The notes under the pieces are model-generated. The model saw only the letters and a program-made list of their open reading frames with translations, did not search any database and had not been told where the DNA came from. From Yersinia aldovae ATCC 35236 (GTDB taxonomy: Bacteria > Pseudomonadota > Gammaproteobacteria > Enterobacterales > Enterobacteriaceae), in the NCBI RefSeq assembly GCF_000173735.1, contig NZ_ACCB01000037.1, positions 1 through 41,200 on the forward strand: a stretch of DNA of 41,200 bases. Reading direction: 5' to 3'. Positions 1 through 8,233 of the stretch are shown here, in pieces. Each line of letters starts with the position of its first letter. Within the stretch, counting starts at the first letter, position 1. Both the position numbers and the translations under genes were made by a program.

Positions 1-42
1 CAGGTGTTATTGCCTGATCACACAGTAAATGTGACTTGAAAT

Positions 43-1113
43 TTACGGGTTAACCGTCTCTTGCGGTGCCCGTGGGTTACGGCTGATGAACATCGCATCG
101 CCGTAACTGAAAAAGCGGTATTGTTCTGCCACCGCTTGTTGGTATGCATTCATGGTATTTTTATAACCAGCAAAAGCAGAAACCAGCATTATCAATGTTG
201 ATTCAGGTAAATGGAAGTTGGTTATTAATGCATCCACCACCTGATAGTGATAACCGGGATAAATAAAGATTTTGGTATCGCCAAAGAAGGGGGCAATCAG
301 GCCGTTATCGGTGGCCTTGGCAGCGCTTTCCAGTGAACGCACTGAGGTGGTGCCCACCGCGACGACTCGGTTGCCACGCGCTTTACACGCCAAAACCGCG
401 TCGACGACATCTTGCGGCACTTCTGCATATTCGGAATGCATAATGTGCTCTTCAATGGTATCCACTCGCACGGGCTGAAATGTTCCCGCGCCAACGTGCA
501 AAGTGACAAAAGCCATCTCAATGCCTTTTTCGCGCAGTGCGGCCAGCATTGGCTCATCAAAATGCAGCCCAGCGGTTGGTGCAGCTACTGCGCCCGGACG
601 TTGGCTATACACCGTTTGATACAATTCACGGTCAGCATCTTCATCAGGGCGATCAATATAAGGAGGCAAAGGCATATGACCGACAGCATTAAGGATAGTG
701 AAAACGTCCCGCTCATCGTCAAAACGTAGCTCGAATAGCGTGTCATGGCGTGCCAGCATGGTGGCTTGGATGCTCTCATCATCGCCCAACAGCAGCTCTG
801 CACCGGGTTTCGGCGCTTTAGAGGCTTTGACATGAGCCAGTACACGGTGATCATCCAAAACGCGTTCAACTAACACTTCAAGCTTGCCGCCACTGGCTTT
901 ACGGCCAAATAAACGCGCCGGAATAACCCGCGTGTTATTGAATACCAGCAGATCACCAGGTAGTAGTTTATCCAGCAAATCAGTAAAAATGCCGTGCGTT
1001 AGTGTGCCCGTTGGGCCATCCAGAGACAATAAACGGCAGCCGCTACGCTGGGGCTGAGGGTAATGGGCAATCAGAGATTCCGGCAGCTCAAAAGAAAAAT
1101 CGGCAACACGCAT
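43..1113 (-). CDS. queA: QueA, S-adenosylmethionine:tRNA ribosyltransferase-isomerase
   Basis: This enzyme transfers the ribosyl moiety of S-adenosylmethionine to preQ1 in the wobble position of GUN-anticodon tRNAs, forming epoxyqueuosine in the cytoplasm. The product begins [20 protein letters not shown] and contains the family signatures [10 protein letters not shown] and the C-terminal [11 protein letters not shown]. The frame is open 19 codons further upstream, but the start at 1113 gives 356 residues, the length of the E. coli protein, and is preceded by GGAAA. The gene reads toward the left edge, where tgt (queuine/preQ1 transglycosylase) would be expected from enterobacterial synteny; it is not in the window. 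The divergent neighbour is acpH. Family identification is very secure; the start is a length-based choice. Confidence 0.96.
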   Translation of the reverse strand: MRVADFSFELPESLIAHYPQPQRSGCRLLSLDGPTGTLTHGIFTDLLDKLLPGDLLVFNNTRVIPARLFGRKASGGKLEVLVERVLDDHRVLAHVKASKAPKPGAELLLGDDESIQATMLARHDTLFELRFDDERDVFTILNAVGHMPLPPYIDRPDEDADRELYQTVYSQRPGAVAAPTAGLHFDEPMLAALREKGIEMAFVTLHVGAGTFQPVRVDTIEEHIMHSEYAEVPQDVVDAVLACKARGNRVVAVGTTSVRSLESAAKATDNGLIAPFFGDTKIFIYPGYHYQVVDALITNFHLPESTLIMLVSAFAGYKNTMNAYQQAVAEQYRFFSYGDAMFISRNPRAPQETVNP

Positions 1114-1191
1114 GGCTTTCCACTTCATATCAAAACAGACCCGACCAGCACAGATGATGGGCAGGTTCACAAAAACAGGCGGCTAGTCTAG

Positions 1192-1205
1192 AGCCCTCAA
1201 GGGCT
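1192..1205. repeat. Small inverted repeat in the queA leader
   Basis: AGCCC (1192-1196) and GGGCT (1201-1205) flank TCAA and could form a short hairpin in the untranslated leader of queA. The function is unknown. Confidence 0.3.
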
Positions 1206-1241
1206 GGCTGCAAGAAATAAGGAGAGTTAGCGGCTATTTGC

Positions 1242-1247
1242 ATTATA
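1242..1247 (-). promoter_or_regulatory. Candidate -10 element for queA
   Basis: Read on the minus strand this is TATAAT, a perfect -10 hexamer, in the short queA-acpH divergent gap and about 130 bases ahead of the chosen queA start. No good -35 is visible 16 to 18 bases away. The same bases on the plus strand contain TATACT (1244-1249), only 7 bases before the acpH ATG. The site could therefore serve either direction. Confidence 0.35.
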
Positions 1248-1255
1248 CTCAACGC

Positions 1256-1837
1256 ATGAATTTTCTTGCTCACCTCCATCTGGCAACACTGGCTGACAGC
1301 TCTTTATTGGGCAATTTGCTGGCTGATTTTGTGCGCGGTAATCCACAAGGGGAATACTCCCCTGAAATAGTCGCAGGCATCATGATGCATCGCCGTGTTG
1401 ATGTCATGACCGATACGCAGCCGTTGGTCAAAGAAGCCCGTTCTTATTTCAGTGCCGATTATCGCCGGGTTGCACCTATAACACTGGATGTTTTATGGGA
1501 TCACTTCCTAGCCCGTCATTGGGATCAATTAATGCCAGACTGCACCTTGCCCGATTTTATCCTACATGCGCAAAGCCAGATTTTACCCCATTTACCACAA
1601 ACACCGCCGCGCTTTCAGAACCTGAATGCCTATCTATGGTCAGAGCGTTGGTTGGAACGCTACGCTGAACTCCCCTTTATAGCGGATGTGTTACAAGGTA
1701 TGGCAAGCCGCCGGCCAAAACTGGTGGCACTTGCTGGCTCTTTTAGCGACATAGAACAACACTATCAGCCGTTAGAAAATCTTTTTTTGACGTTTTATCC
1801 TGAGATGATGCAGGAAGCGCAACGCAAACAAATTTAG
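1256..1837 (+). CDS. acpH: AcpH, acyl carrier protein phosphodiesterase
   Basis: AcpH removes the 4'-phosphopantetheine group from holo-acyl carrier protein, opposing AcpS in the cytoplasm. The product begins [20 protein letters not shown] and continues with LLADFVRG and [11 protein letters not shown], the conserved N-terminal block of the family that includes metal-binding His/Asp residues. The start at 1256 gives 193 residues, the E. coli AcpH length; an ATG six codons upstream would add residues absent from relatives. No clear Shine-Dalgarno sequence precedes the chosen ATG, and TATACT lies only 7 bases upstream, so the transcript could be very short-leadered or leaderless. It is divergent from queA, as in E. 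coli. Confidence 0.93.
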   Translation: MNFLAHLHLATLADSSLLGNLLADFVRGNPQGEYSPEIVAGIMMHRRVDVMTDTQPLVKEARSYFSADYRRVAPITLDVLWDHFLARHWDQLMPDCTLPDFILHAQSQILPHLPQTPPRFQNLNAYLWSERWLERYAELPFIADVLQGMASRRPKLVALAGSFSDIEQHYQPLENLFLTFYPEMMQEAQRKQI

Positions 1838-1938
1838 GCAAAACCACTCAATTAGCATGGTTATCAAGACTAAGTCACTTGCGCTTTTCGTCAGAATGGG
1901 TATCTTAACAAGACTACGAATCTAAAATCGTTATAACG

Positions 1939-1953
1939 ATAGGCAAAAGCTAT
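1939..1953. promoter_or_regulatory. Candidate OxyR half-operator upstream of the peroxiredoxin gene
   Basis: The sequence ATAG-N7-CTAT, flanked by G and C to make a 17-base dyad, matches one half of the OxyR tetramer site (ATAGnt-nnn-anCTAT). A second module 22 bases downstream is only weakly preserved. It lies about 105 bases before the peroxiredoxin start. Peroxide control through OxyR is inferred from the family and the site, not shown. Confidence 0.4.
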
Positions 1954-2058
1954 CACAGCGATTGGTATTTATCCCTTTATTCATAGCGCTTAAATACCTA
2001 TGCTGTGCCGATACTTTAAGACAACTGGTTAATCCATCCCTATTAACAGGAGTAATTT

Positions 2059-2661
2059 ATGGTTCTGGTAACTCGTCAAGCCCCTGATTTTACAGCAGCT
2101 GCTGTTCTTGGTAGCGGTGAAATCGTTGAAAACTTCAACCTGAAAAAACACCTGAACGGTCGCCCAGCCGTCCTGTTCTTCTGGCCAATGGACTTCACTT
2201 TTGTTTGTCCTTCAGAGTTGATCGCTTTCGACCACCGTTACGAAGAATTCCAGAAACGTGGCGTTGAAGTTGTTGGTGTTTCTTTCGACTCCGAGTTTGT
2301 ACATAACGCATGGCGTAAAACCCCGGTTGATAATGGCGGTATTGGTGAAGTTAGATACCCAATGGTTGCTGATATCAAACGTGAAATTCAGAAAGCCTAC
2401 GGCATTGAGCACCCAGATGCGGGTGTTGCACTGCGCGGCTCTTTCTTGATCGACAAAAACGGTGTTGTTCGTCACCAAGTGGTTAACGACCTGCCACTGG
2501 GCCGTAACATTGACGAAATGCTACGTATGGTTGACGCACTGCAATTCCACGAAGAACACGGCGACGTTTGCCCTGCTCAGTGGGAAAAAGGCAAAGCAGG
2601 TATGGGCGCATCTCCAGATGGCGTCGCTAAATACCTGTCTGAAAACGCCTCTAAACTGTAA
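2059..2661 (+). CDS. Typical 2-Cys peroxiredoxin (AhpC/Tsa, Prx1 type)
   Basis: This thiol peroxidase reduces hydrogen peroxide and organic hydroperoxides, probably recharged by thioredoxin or an AhpF-like reductase. The peroxidatic cysteine is Cys50 in FTFVCPSE, within the PxxxTxxC motif (Pro43, Thr47); the resolving cysteine is Cys171 in GDVCPAQW and the conserved Arg is Arg126. A GGIG segment (residues 93-96) is present. The 200-residue length is normal. AACAGGAG sits 6 bases before the ATG. It stands alone, with a possible OxyR site upstream and a strong terminator downstream. The protein is closer to the Tsa/Prx1 branch than to E. coli AhpC as I recall it, so no symbol is given. Confidence 0.95.
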   Translation: MVLVTRQAPDFTAAAVLGSGEIVENFNLKKHLNGRPAVLFFWPMDFTFVCPSELIAFDHRYEEFQKRGVEVVGVSFDSEFVHNAWRKTPVDNGGIGEVRYPMVADIKREIQKAYGIEHPDAGVALRGSFLIDKNGVVRHQVVNDLPLGRNIDEMLRMVDALQFHEEHGDVCPAQWEKGKAGMGASPDGVAKYLSENASKL

Positions 2662-2700
2662 TAACAGTTTATGCCGCCCCTGATTTATTCGGGGGTATCA

Positions 2701-2734
2701 AGCCATTCAGTTCACGCTGACTGGCTTTTTTTTT
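2701..2734 (+). terminator. Rho-independent terminator of the peroxiredoxin gene
   Basis: AGCCATTCAG pairs with CTGACTGGCT (one internal mismatch) around a TTCACG loop and is followed by a run of nine T. Confidence 0.85.
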
Positions 2735-2814
2735 ATTTTGTAAAATTTGCAAATGGGTGCTTGAAAACTGCTACCTGACAACGAAAGACGGGGATTGCTC
2801 CCCGCCCGATTGCC

Positions 2815-2967
2815 TTACCGTTCAGATTCGTAAGCTAAAATGGCCGCAACCTCTTTGTTTCCATCTTTTAAGCGTAATTCACACAGTGACTTATGCGTAA
2901 TCAATGTAAATGCCAGTACTGTTATACAAACAATTAATAGGCATAGAACAAACGTTTTTTGTGGCAT
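2815..2967 (-). CDS. Hok/Gef-family type I toxin, small membrane protein
   Basis: Hok toxins insert in the inner membrane and depolarise it; they are silenced by an antisense Sok RNA. The 50-residue product starts MPQKTFVLCLLIVCITVLAF, giving one N-terminal membrane helix (about residues 5-24), and then shows the family signature SLCELRLKDGNKEVAAILAY followed by ESER. The SLCE and AYE motifs, and the length, are those of HokA/HokE-type proteins. AAGGAGG lies 7 bases before the ATG. The leader on the minus strand, up to about 3125, resembles the R1 hok/sok leader (AAGCCCCGTA and CGAGGC blocks). The locus sits between the peroxiredoxin gene and ggt, a location I do not know from E. coli. Confidence 0.9.
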   Translation of the reverse strand: MPQKTFVLCLLIVCITVLAFTLITHKSLCELRLKDGNKEVAAILAYESER

Positions 2968-3019
2968 ATTCAGCCTCCTTGCCTTGCCTTTCTGCGGGTA
3001 TAAGGCTACCGTAACGTTG

Positions 3020-3085
3020 TCTGGCGTTACAGAGAGCCTCGTATTGATTAATTTTAATACGGGGCTTTTCTCTGCCTGCTTTCAG
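3020..3085 (+). ncRNA. Candidate Sok-type antisense RNA against the hok leader
   Basis: On the strand opposite hok, the stretch has the layout of plasmid R1 Sok RNA as I recall it: a GCCTCGT block, an AT-rich inverted repeat (GTATT at 3041-3045 with AATAC at 3056-3060), then ACGGGGCTTTTCTCTGCC. A hairpin with arms GTAACG/CGTTAC (3011-3016, 3025-3030) precedes it. The ends are approximate, and the promoter is only guessed (TTGCCT and TATAAG just upstream). The equivalent of the mok start codon is not visible in the hok mRNA; a mok-like frame (2891-3118) opens only with TTG. Confidence 0.45.
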
Positions 3086-3422
3086 CCGAACATAAGTACT
3101 TAAAGCAGACAGCCTCAAGCACCCGCCGCGAGTCTATATAATAATCTTTTCGATTCCAAGCTTATGCAATTTAGCAATATTTACTTATTTTCAATAAGTT
3201 ATTTCTATTTATCTTCACTCCACTCAAACAAAACATACCTCCCTGTCTGGCAACAACTGACTTATTTTCCTTGCGCTGCCAATTAATTAGCAAACATAAA
3301 CATTAATTCTGCTATTAATTATTACTGATGTGTATTCTGCATATTTCATAAGCAGCAATTTTAAGCTGCCAAACAAAAATGATCAGGTAATCCCTGGCGA
3401 GCAGGAAATAACAGGAGTCAGA

Positions 3423-5186
3423 ATGTTTTTGAAAAAATGGAACAAACCTATCACTGTATTGACCTTACTGGTCAGCGGCACACTTCATGCCGCCTCTACA
3501 CCCGCAGTAGAAGCAAAAAATGGCATGGTAGTCACCTCACAGTACCTCGCTTCACAAGTGGGGACTGACATCTTAAAAATGGGCGGAAATGCAGTGGATG
3601 CTGCCGTCGCGGTGGGATACGCGCAAGCCGTGGTGAACCCATGTTGTGGCAATATCGGCGGCGGCGGCTTTATGACCATTCATCTTGCCGATGGAACTGA
3701 CACATTTATAAACTTCCGTGAAACTGCGCCAGCCGCAGCCAGTGCTGATATGTATCTGGATAAAGAGGGCAAAGTCACCAAAGATGCCAGTTTGTATGGC
3801 TATCTGGCCGCCGGCGTCCCCGGAACAGTGCTGGGTATGGACAGCGCACAAAAGAAATACGGCAAATTAACTCGCCAACAAGTGATGGCTCCGGCAATCA
3901 AACTGGCACGGGAAGGCTTTGTGTTAACTCGTGCTGACACGGATATTCTTGACACAACAGTTAAACGCTTCCGTCAAGATCCTGAATCTGCTCGTATTTT
4001 CCTGCGTAAAAACGGCGAAGCTCTGCAACCGGGGGATCGCCTGGTTCAAACAGATTTGGCTGATACCTTGACTGCAATATCTGAAAAAGGGCCAGATGCT
4101 TTCTATCAGGGGAAAATACCGCAAGCCGTTGAAGCAGCAGCTAAAAAAGGCGGAGGTATTTTGACCGCTGCTGATTTTGCCAATTATAAAATAACTGAAA
4201 CTGCACCGATCACCTGTAGTTATCGTGGCTATAAATTCGTTTCATCACCACCGCCCAGTTCAGGCGGGGTGACATTATGTGAAACGCTAAATGTTTTGGA
4301 AGGATATGACCTGAAAAGCATGGGTTTCAACTCTGCGGCTTATATCCATACCCTGACCGAAGCCATGCGCCATGCCTATATGGATCGCAACACCTTCCTC
4401 GGCGATCCTGAATTTGTTAAGAATCCGATTGACCGCCTTTTGAGTAAAAGCTACGCCGCCGATATCCGTAAACAAATTGTCGCGAACCAGGCCACCCCCT
4501 CGGTAGAAGTACAACCGGGTATGCAACCCCATGAAAAACCAGAAACAACCCACTACTCGATTGTCGACCATGAAGGCAATGCCGTCTCAACGACCTATAC
4601 CGTCAATGGCCGCTTCGGAGCGGTGGTCATCGCGCCCGGCACCGGTTTCTTCCTGAATGATGAAATGGACGATTTCACCGTCAAAGTGGGCGAACAGAAT
4701 ATGTATGGTTTAGTGCAAGGTGCAACCAACTCCATTGCCCCCGGTAAGCGCCCACTATCGTCCATGAGCCCGACATTGGTGACCAAAGACGGTAAGACAT
4801 TTATGGTTTTAGGCTCTCCGGGTGGTTCACGCATTATCACTATTACCCTGCAAACGGCTCTGAATGTGATTGACCACGGCATGGCTCCGCAAGAAGCGAT
4901 AGATGCACCACGAATTCATCATCAATGGTTACCGGATGAGGTTTATTACGAACAGCGCGGTGTTTCGGCTGATAGCCTTAACCTTTTGACAAAAATGGGA
5001 TACAAAATGGTTGAACAGAATCCGTGGGGCGCGGCTGAATTGATTCTGGTCGGTCTGGCAGGTATCGAAGGTGTTAGCCCAGCTAATTCGGGTAATGATT
5101 CTGCTGTCTCAGGGAAAGTACGAGAGGGCTACTTGTACGGTGCTAATGATGTTCGCCGCCCGGCAGGGGCTGCCGTCGGTTATTAA
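3423..5186 (+). CDS. ggt: Gamma-glutamyltranspeptidase precursor
   Basis: Ggt cleaves the gamma-glutamyl bond of glutathione and glutamine in the periplasm and transfers or hydrolyses the glutamyl group. The product has a signal peptide (MFLKKWNKPITVLTLLVSG then TLHAAS), the large-subunit signature NPCCGNIGGGGFM, and the autoprocessing site at Thr375 in PETTHYSIVDHEGN, which becomes the N-terminal nucleophile of the small subunit. PLSSMSP and GSPGGSRIIT form the substrate pocket. The 587 residues compare with 580 in E. coli. The frame is open 31 codons further upstream, but AACAGGAG precedes the ATG at 3423 and the signal peptide begins there. All key residues are present, so the enzyme should be active. 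Confidence 0.95.
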   Translation: MFLKKWNKPITVLTLLVSGTLHAASTPAVEAKNGMVVTSQYLASQVGTDILKMGGNAVDAAVAVGYAQAVVNPCCGNIGGGGFMTIHLADGTDTFINFRETAPAAASADMYLDKEGKVTKDASLYGYLAAGVPGTVLGMDSAQKKYGKLTRQQVMAPAIKLAREGFVLTRADTDILDTTVKRFRQDPESARIFLRKNGEALQPGDRLVQTDLADTLTAISEKGPDAFYQGKIPQAVEAAAKKGGGILTAADFANYKITETAPITCSYRGYKFVSSPPPSSGGVTLCETLNVLEGYDLKSMGFNSAAYIHTLTEAMRHAYMDRNTFLGDPEFVKNPIDRLLSKSYAADIRKQIVANQATPSVEVQPGMQPHEKPETTHYSIVDHEGNAVSTTYTVNGRFGAVVIAPGTGFFLNDEMDDFTVKVGEQNMYGLVQGATNSIAPGKRPLSSMSPTLVTKDGKTFMVLGSPGGSRIITITLQTALNVIDHGMAPQEAIDAPRIHHQWLPDEVYYEQRGVSADSLNLLTKMGYKMVEQNPWGAAELILVGLAGIEGVSPANSGNDSAVSGKVREGYLYGANDVRRPAGAAVGY

Positions 5187-5201
5187 TAATGTAAAATGAT
5201 A

Positions 5202-5236
5202 ACCCCCCCATCAAGGTATCGATAGGGGGTATTTAT
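5202..5236. terminator. Hairpin between convergent ggt and the SDR gene
   Basis: ACCCCC and GGGGGT (5225-5230) pair across about 17 bases, with TATTTAT following on the plus strand. It can serve both converging genes; the T-tract is interrupted. Confidence 0.5.
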
Positions 5237-5250
5237 CAGGATAAGTCATA

Positions 5251-5931
5251 TCACCACGGCAATGAATGGCCTTGATAATCAATGAAAGCGTGCCCACCCT
5301 TGCCTGATACATGTTCGATTTGATCTACCACCCCTTTCACACTGGTCGCGATTGTCAGCGGTGCAGCATCGCCGCCCATATCCGTTTTCACCCAACCTGG
5401 ATGGATGGATAATATAGTCAATGTCGGGTCAGCCACTTCAGCGACCAGATTGCGCGTCATCATGTTCAGTGCGGCTTTACTGGCTGAATATAACGGTTTA
5501 TGGCCGGAAGTATTATGGCCCAAGCTGCCCAATTGAGAAGACATAAAAGCCAGCACGCTGTGAGCCGGATTTCGTTGCCCCAACAAGCGCTGGGCGATAC
5601 GAATTGGCGAAATCGCATTCGTTTGGAACAATTCGAGGATCTCTTGCGGCGTGGCATCAACAGCAGATTGATGCTCAGGGCCGGAAATACCCGCATTAAC
5701 AAATATCAGGTCAAATTTTTCATCTTTAATTTGCGGCAAGAACTGCTCGATACTTTCTGATTGATTAATATCTAATGTTAACCAATGAGCAGCATGTGCT
5801 CCGCTCTCTTTCGCCGCACCGCGGGTTGTCGCAGTGACCGCCCAGCCACGGCGACTAAGCTCATCAACCAGCCCGAGGCCCAAGCCCCGTGAAGCGCCGA
5901 TAATCAATGCCTTTCTTTTAATGGTATTCAT
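5251..5931 (-). CDS. Short-chain dehydrogenase/reductase, classical type
   Basis: An NAD(P)-dependent oxidoreductase of unknown substrate, cytoplasmic. The Rossmann motif is GASRGLG (residues 12-18), the structural NAG is at 79-81, Asn105 and Ser131/Ser132 line the active site, and the catalytic pair is Tyr148 and Lys152 in YSASK. HPGWVKTDMGG is the typical segment after the active site. At 226 residues it has the length of compact, CsgA-like members. It is convergent with ggt and has no obvious operon partner. The substrate cannot be deduced from sequence. Confidence 0.9.
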   Translation of the reverse strand: MNTIKRKALIIGASRGLGLGLVDELSRRGWAVTATTRGAAKESGAHAAHWLTLDINQSESIEQFLPQIKDEKFDLIFVNAGISGPEHQSAVDATPQEILELFQTNAISPIRIAQRLLGQRNPAHSVLAFMSSQLGSLGHNTSGHKPLYSASKAALNMMTRNLVAEVADPTLTILSIHPGWVKTDMGGDAAPLTIATSVKGVVDQIEHVSGKGGHAFIDYQGHSLPW

Positions 5932-6003
5932 GTGTTCTTTCCTTCGCTGAGTTTGCCGGTTAACCAGTGGTCTATCATATATATACAGTATCTCAACAAA
6001 AGA

Positions 6004-6026
6004 AAAAGCAGCACCTGGCTGCTTTT
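6004..6026 (-). terminator. Rho-independent terminator of malZ
   Basis: AAAAGCAGC and GCTGCTTTT pair around a 5-base loop. On the minus strand the stem is followed by TTTTTCTTTT, just after the malZ stop codon at 6051. Confidence 0.75.
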
Positions 6027-6050
6027 AATCTCTATCGGGTAACTATTTAG

Positions 6051-7895
6051 TTAGCGCTCACCAACGCCACGCCATAGCGTCACACTTTCACCCAACAATT
6101 GTAGATTGGCTCCCACTTCAGTGACATTCAACGCAGATTTGCCCTCCAGGCAGCGCCACTGGGTAACATTGAGTAAAGGGGATGAGGGCAGTTGGATATC
6201 AGCATCACTGTTACGTTGCAGTGCCACCAGTACCCGCTCACGCTGATAACTGCGGATAAACACCAGAGAGTCGCCATCAGCATGGATCACCTGACAACCG
6301 CCACGCCTGAGCGCCAGGCTCTTATGGCGCAAAGCCGCCATACGCTGACACAGTTTTAGCAGGTTGTTATCCCACTGTGACTCATCCCACGGGAACGGCT
6401 TGCGACAAAAGGGATCATTGCCACCCTCCAGGCCGATTTCATCGCCATAGAATAAACAAGGCACGCCAATCCAGCTAAACAACCATATCAGCGCCATTTG
6501 CATTCGCGCTTTATCATTATTCAGCAGCGTTATAAATCGAGCGGTATCATGGCTGTCCAACTGATTAAATAGTCTAAGCTGCTGATGATGAGGCAGCCCA
6601 GCGCGGTATTCATCCATCCAGTAAGCACAATCCTCAGCCGTCAGCTTTATCGGATGATAAGCCACGTCAAGACCGGCTAGAAAGCCACGAACGGGCAGCG
6701 CAAATCCCATATAATTCATTGCCGAATCTTCTACCCCGGCATGTAACCAATGACGCGCATCACCAAAGTGCTCACCCAGAATATAGGCTTGTGGGTTCTC
6801 TTGTTTGGCGGCCTGATAGATACCCGCCAAATGGCGTAAATTACCTTTCGCACCGCCCTCTTCACCCAGCATATGCACCACGTCCAGTCGCCAACCATCA
6901 ATACTGTAAGGGGGCCGCAACCAATACCTTACGACGCTATCATCACTGCGATAAATTTGATTCACCACATCTTGATGGGCAAAATTGAGTTTGGGTAAAC
7001 TCGCATTCCCTTTCCAATTCAGCGCCCGCCCATCCGGGAAGAAATTAAACCAGCCGCGATACGGCGAGTCCTCATGATGACAAGCCCCATTTTCACCTTG
7101 CTGATGGCGGTCAAACCAATGATGCGAGTCACCGGTATGATTAAATACACCATCAAGTATCAGCTTTATTCCTGCATCCTGAGTCGCCGCGCGTAATTGC
7201 AGAAAAGCACGCTCACCGCCAAGGTAGGGATCAACCTGATAATAATCTTGTGTGTCATATTTATGCACACTGGGGGCGGTAAAAATGGGATTAAGATACA
7301 GCGCCGTAACACCAAGCTGTTGCAAATAAGGGATTTTTTGGCTGATGCCGGTCAGGTCACCACCATAGAATGTTGAAGCCGCATTCACATCATCCAGTGG
7401 GTATTGCCACTCACGGCGAGCAACCGCATGACCCGCAGCATGATGAAAATAGCTGCCATCTTGCACACCATGTTCACCCAGACTCGAGGCAAAACGATCG
7501 GGGAAAATTTGATAAAAAATCTGATCGGCAACCCAGTCAGGCCCACTGTCTGGGAACGCTAACGCAAACTGTGCCAACTGTGCGGGTGGAACTACCGAAA
7601 ATCCTAACGGGCCAAACCACTGCTGATTATCACCCCATAACAGTTTGAAACAGTAGCGCCGAATAGGCTGGCCTTCGTGTAACGGCAACGTTGCGCGATA
7701 ACGCCAAAAGCCATGATGTAGCTCGCCTTTCATGGTGAGCAACCACTCTTCATTATCTGGCTCACAGCGTAAAAACACCTGTGTGGGTAATGTATCGCTC
7801 TGCAACGCTTCGCCATGCAGCCATAAAGTAATATGGAATGTGTCACCGCGCTGACGGACAAACGGCGGGACGGGAAGATGCCAACCACTCAGCAT
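6051..7895 (-). CDS. malZ: MalZ, maltodextrin glucosidase (GH13)
   Basis: MalZ releases glucose from the reducing end of maltodextrins in the cytoplasm. An N-terminal beta-sandwich domain (about 1-115) precedes the GH13 barrel. The catalytic triad is Asp338 (GWRLD), Glu375 (ILGEHFGD) and Asp450 (LDSHDT); GVFNHTGD (249-256) is conserved region I. Length is 614 residues against about 604 in E. coli. GCAGGAGAG lies 4 bases before the ATG. The gene follows proY on the same strand but has its own 338-base upstream region with MalT-like boxes, so it is probably expressed separately as part of the maltose regulon. All catalytic residues are intact. Confidence 0.95.
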   Translation of the reverse strand: MLSGWHLPVPPFVRQRGDTFHITLWLHGEALQSDTLPTQVFLRCEPDNEEWLLTMKGELHHGFWRYRATLPLHEGQPIRRYCFKLLWGDNQQWFGPLGFSVVPPAQLAQFALAFPDSGPDWVADQIFYQIFPDRFASSLGEHGVQDGSYFHHAAGHAVARREWQYPLDDVNAASTFYGGDLTGISQKIPYLQQLGVTALYLNPIFTAPSVHKYDTQDYYQVDPYLGGERAFLQLRAATQDAGIKLILDGVFNHTGDSHHWFDRHQQGENGACHHEDSPYRGWFNFFPDGRALNWKGNASLPKLNFAHQDVVNQIYRSDDSVVRYWLRPPYSIDGWRLDVVHMLGEEGGAKGNLRHLAGIYQAAKQENPQAYILGEHFGDARHWLHAGVEDSAMNYMGFALPVRGFLAGLDVAYHPIKLTAEDCAYWMDEYRAGLPHHQQLRLFNQLDSHDTARFITLLNNDKARMQMALIWLFSWIGVPCLFYGDEIGLEGGNDPFCRKPFPWDESQWDNNLLKLCQRMAALRHKSLALRRGGCQVIHADGDSLVFIRSYQRERVLVALQRNSDADIQLPSSPLLNVTQWRCLEGKSALNVTEVGANLQLLGESVTLWRGVGER

Positions 7896-8019
7896 AAAAC
7901 TCTCCTGCTTTAACCCAAACGATTACTATTAAGGCTATCTGGTGCAGACATTAACGCCGCGACACATTCACCTGTATAAATAAACCGGTATCAACAATGC
8001 CATGTTGTGCAGAAACCCC

Positions 8020-8052
8020 CCTCATCTATTAGCATAAATATCAGGGATGAGA
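8020..8052. promoter_or_regulatory. Candidate MalT boxes upstream of malZ
   Basis: AGGGATGAGA at 8043-8052 matches the MalT box GGGGATGAGG at 8 of 10 positions and carries the GGATGA core. A weaker inverted relative, ATAGATGAGG on the minus strand, lies at 8020-8029. They are about 125-157 bases before the malZ start. Control by MalT is known for malZ in E. coli; here it is inferred. Confidence 0.4.
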
Positions 8053-8100
8053 ACGGGGGCGGAGAGGATTATTGAATGACTAAATGAAAGAGACAAAAAA

Positions 8101-8118
8101 GCCGGGATATTTCCCGGC
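8101..8118 (-). terminator. Rho-independent terminator after proY and the 94-nt element
   Basis: GCCGGGA and TCCCGGC form a GC-rich stem with a short loop. On the minus strand it is followed by TTTTTTGTCTCTTT, a good T-tract. It ends transcripts that come from proY or that start at the adjacent structured element. Confidence 0.8.
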
Positions 8119-8123
8119 TCAAA

Positions 8124-8217
8124 CCGCTGACAGAATCAACTGAAGAGGAATCGTACTACATGAGCCACGGGAGTGCCCTTCAACACGGTAACCCCTCACT
8201 CACTGAGCTATCAGCGG
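8124..8217 (-). ncRNA. Candidate structured, tRNA-like RNA between proY and malZ
   Basis: CCGCTGA at one end pairs perfectly with TCAGCGG at the other, enclosing 80 bases, and a Rho-independent terminator follows 7 bases later on the minus strand. Read on that strand, the first stem is followed by TAGCTCAGTGAGTGAG, close to the D-arm box of tRNAs, and further on by GTACGATTCC, close to the T-arm box. The 94-nt size matches long-variable-arm tRNAs, but no convincing T-stem or anticodon arm can be drawn, so it is not called a tRNA. It could be a decayed tRNA, a 3'-UTR-derived small RNA, or a structured end of the proY mRNA. Confidence 0.4.
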
Positions 8218-8233
8218 CGTTATTATTAATATT

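Noticed and set aside
2840-3103. An 87-codon plus-strand ORF opposite hok
   Set aside because: It is the antisense shadow of hok and its leader. The minus-strand Hok frame has a strong ribosome binding site and all family motifs.
8124-8217. Calling this element a tRNA gene
   Set aside because: The acceptor-like stem and D-arm-like box are present, but no T-stem, anticodon stem or CCA-compatible end could be drawn. It is kept as a candidate structured RNA.
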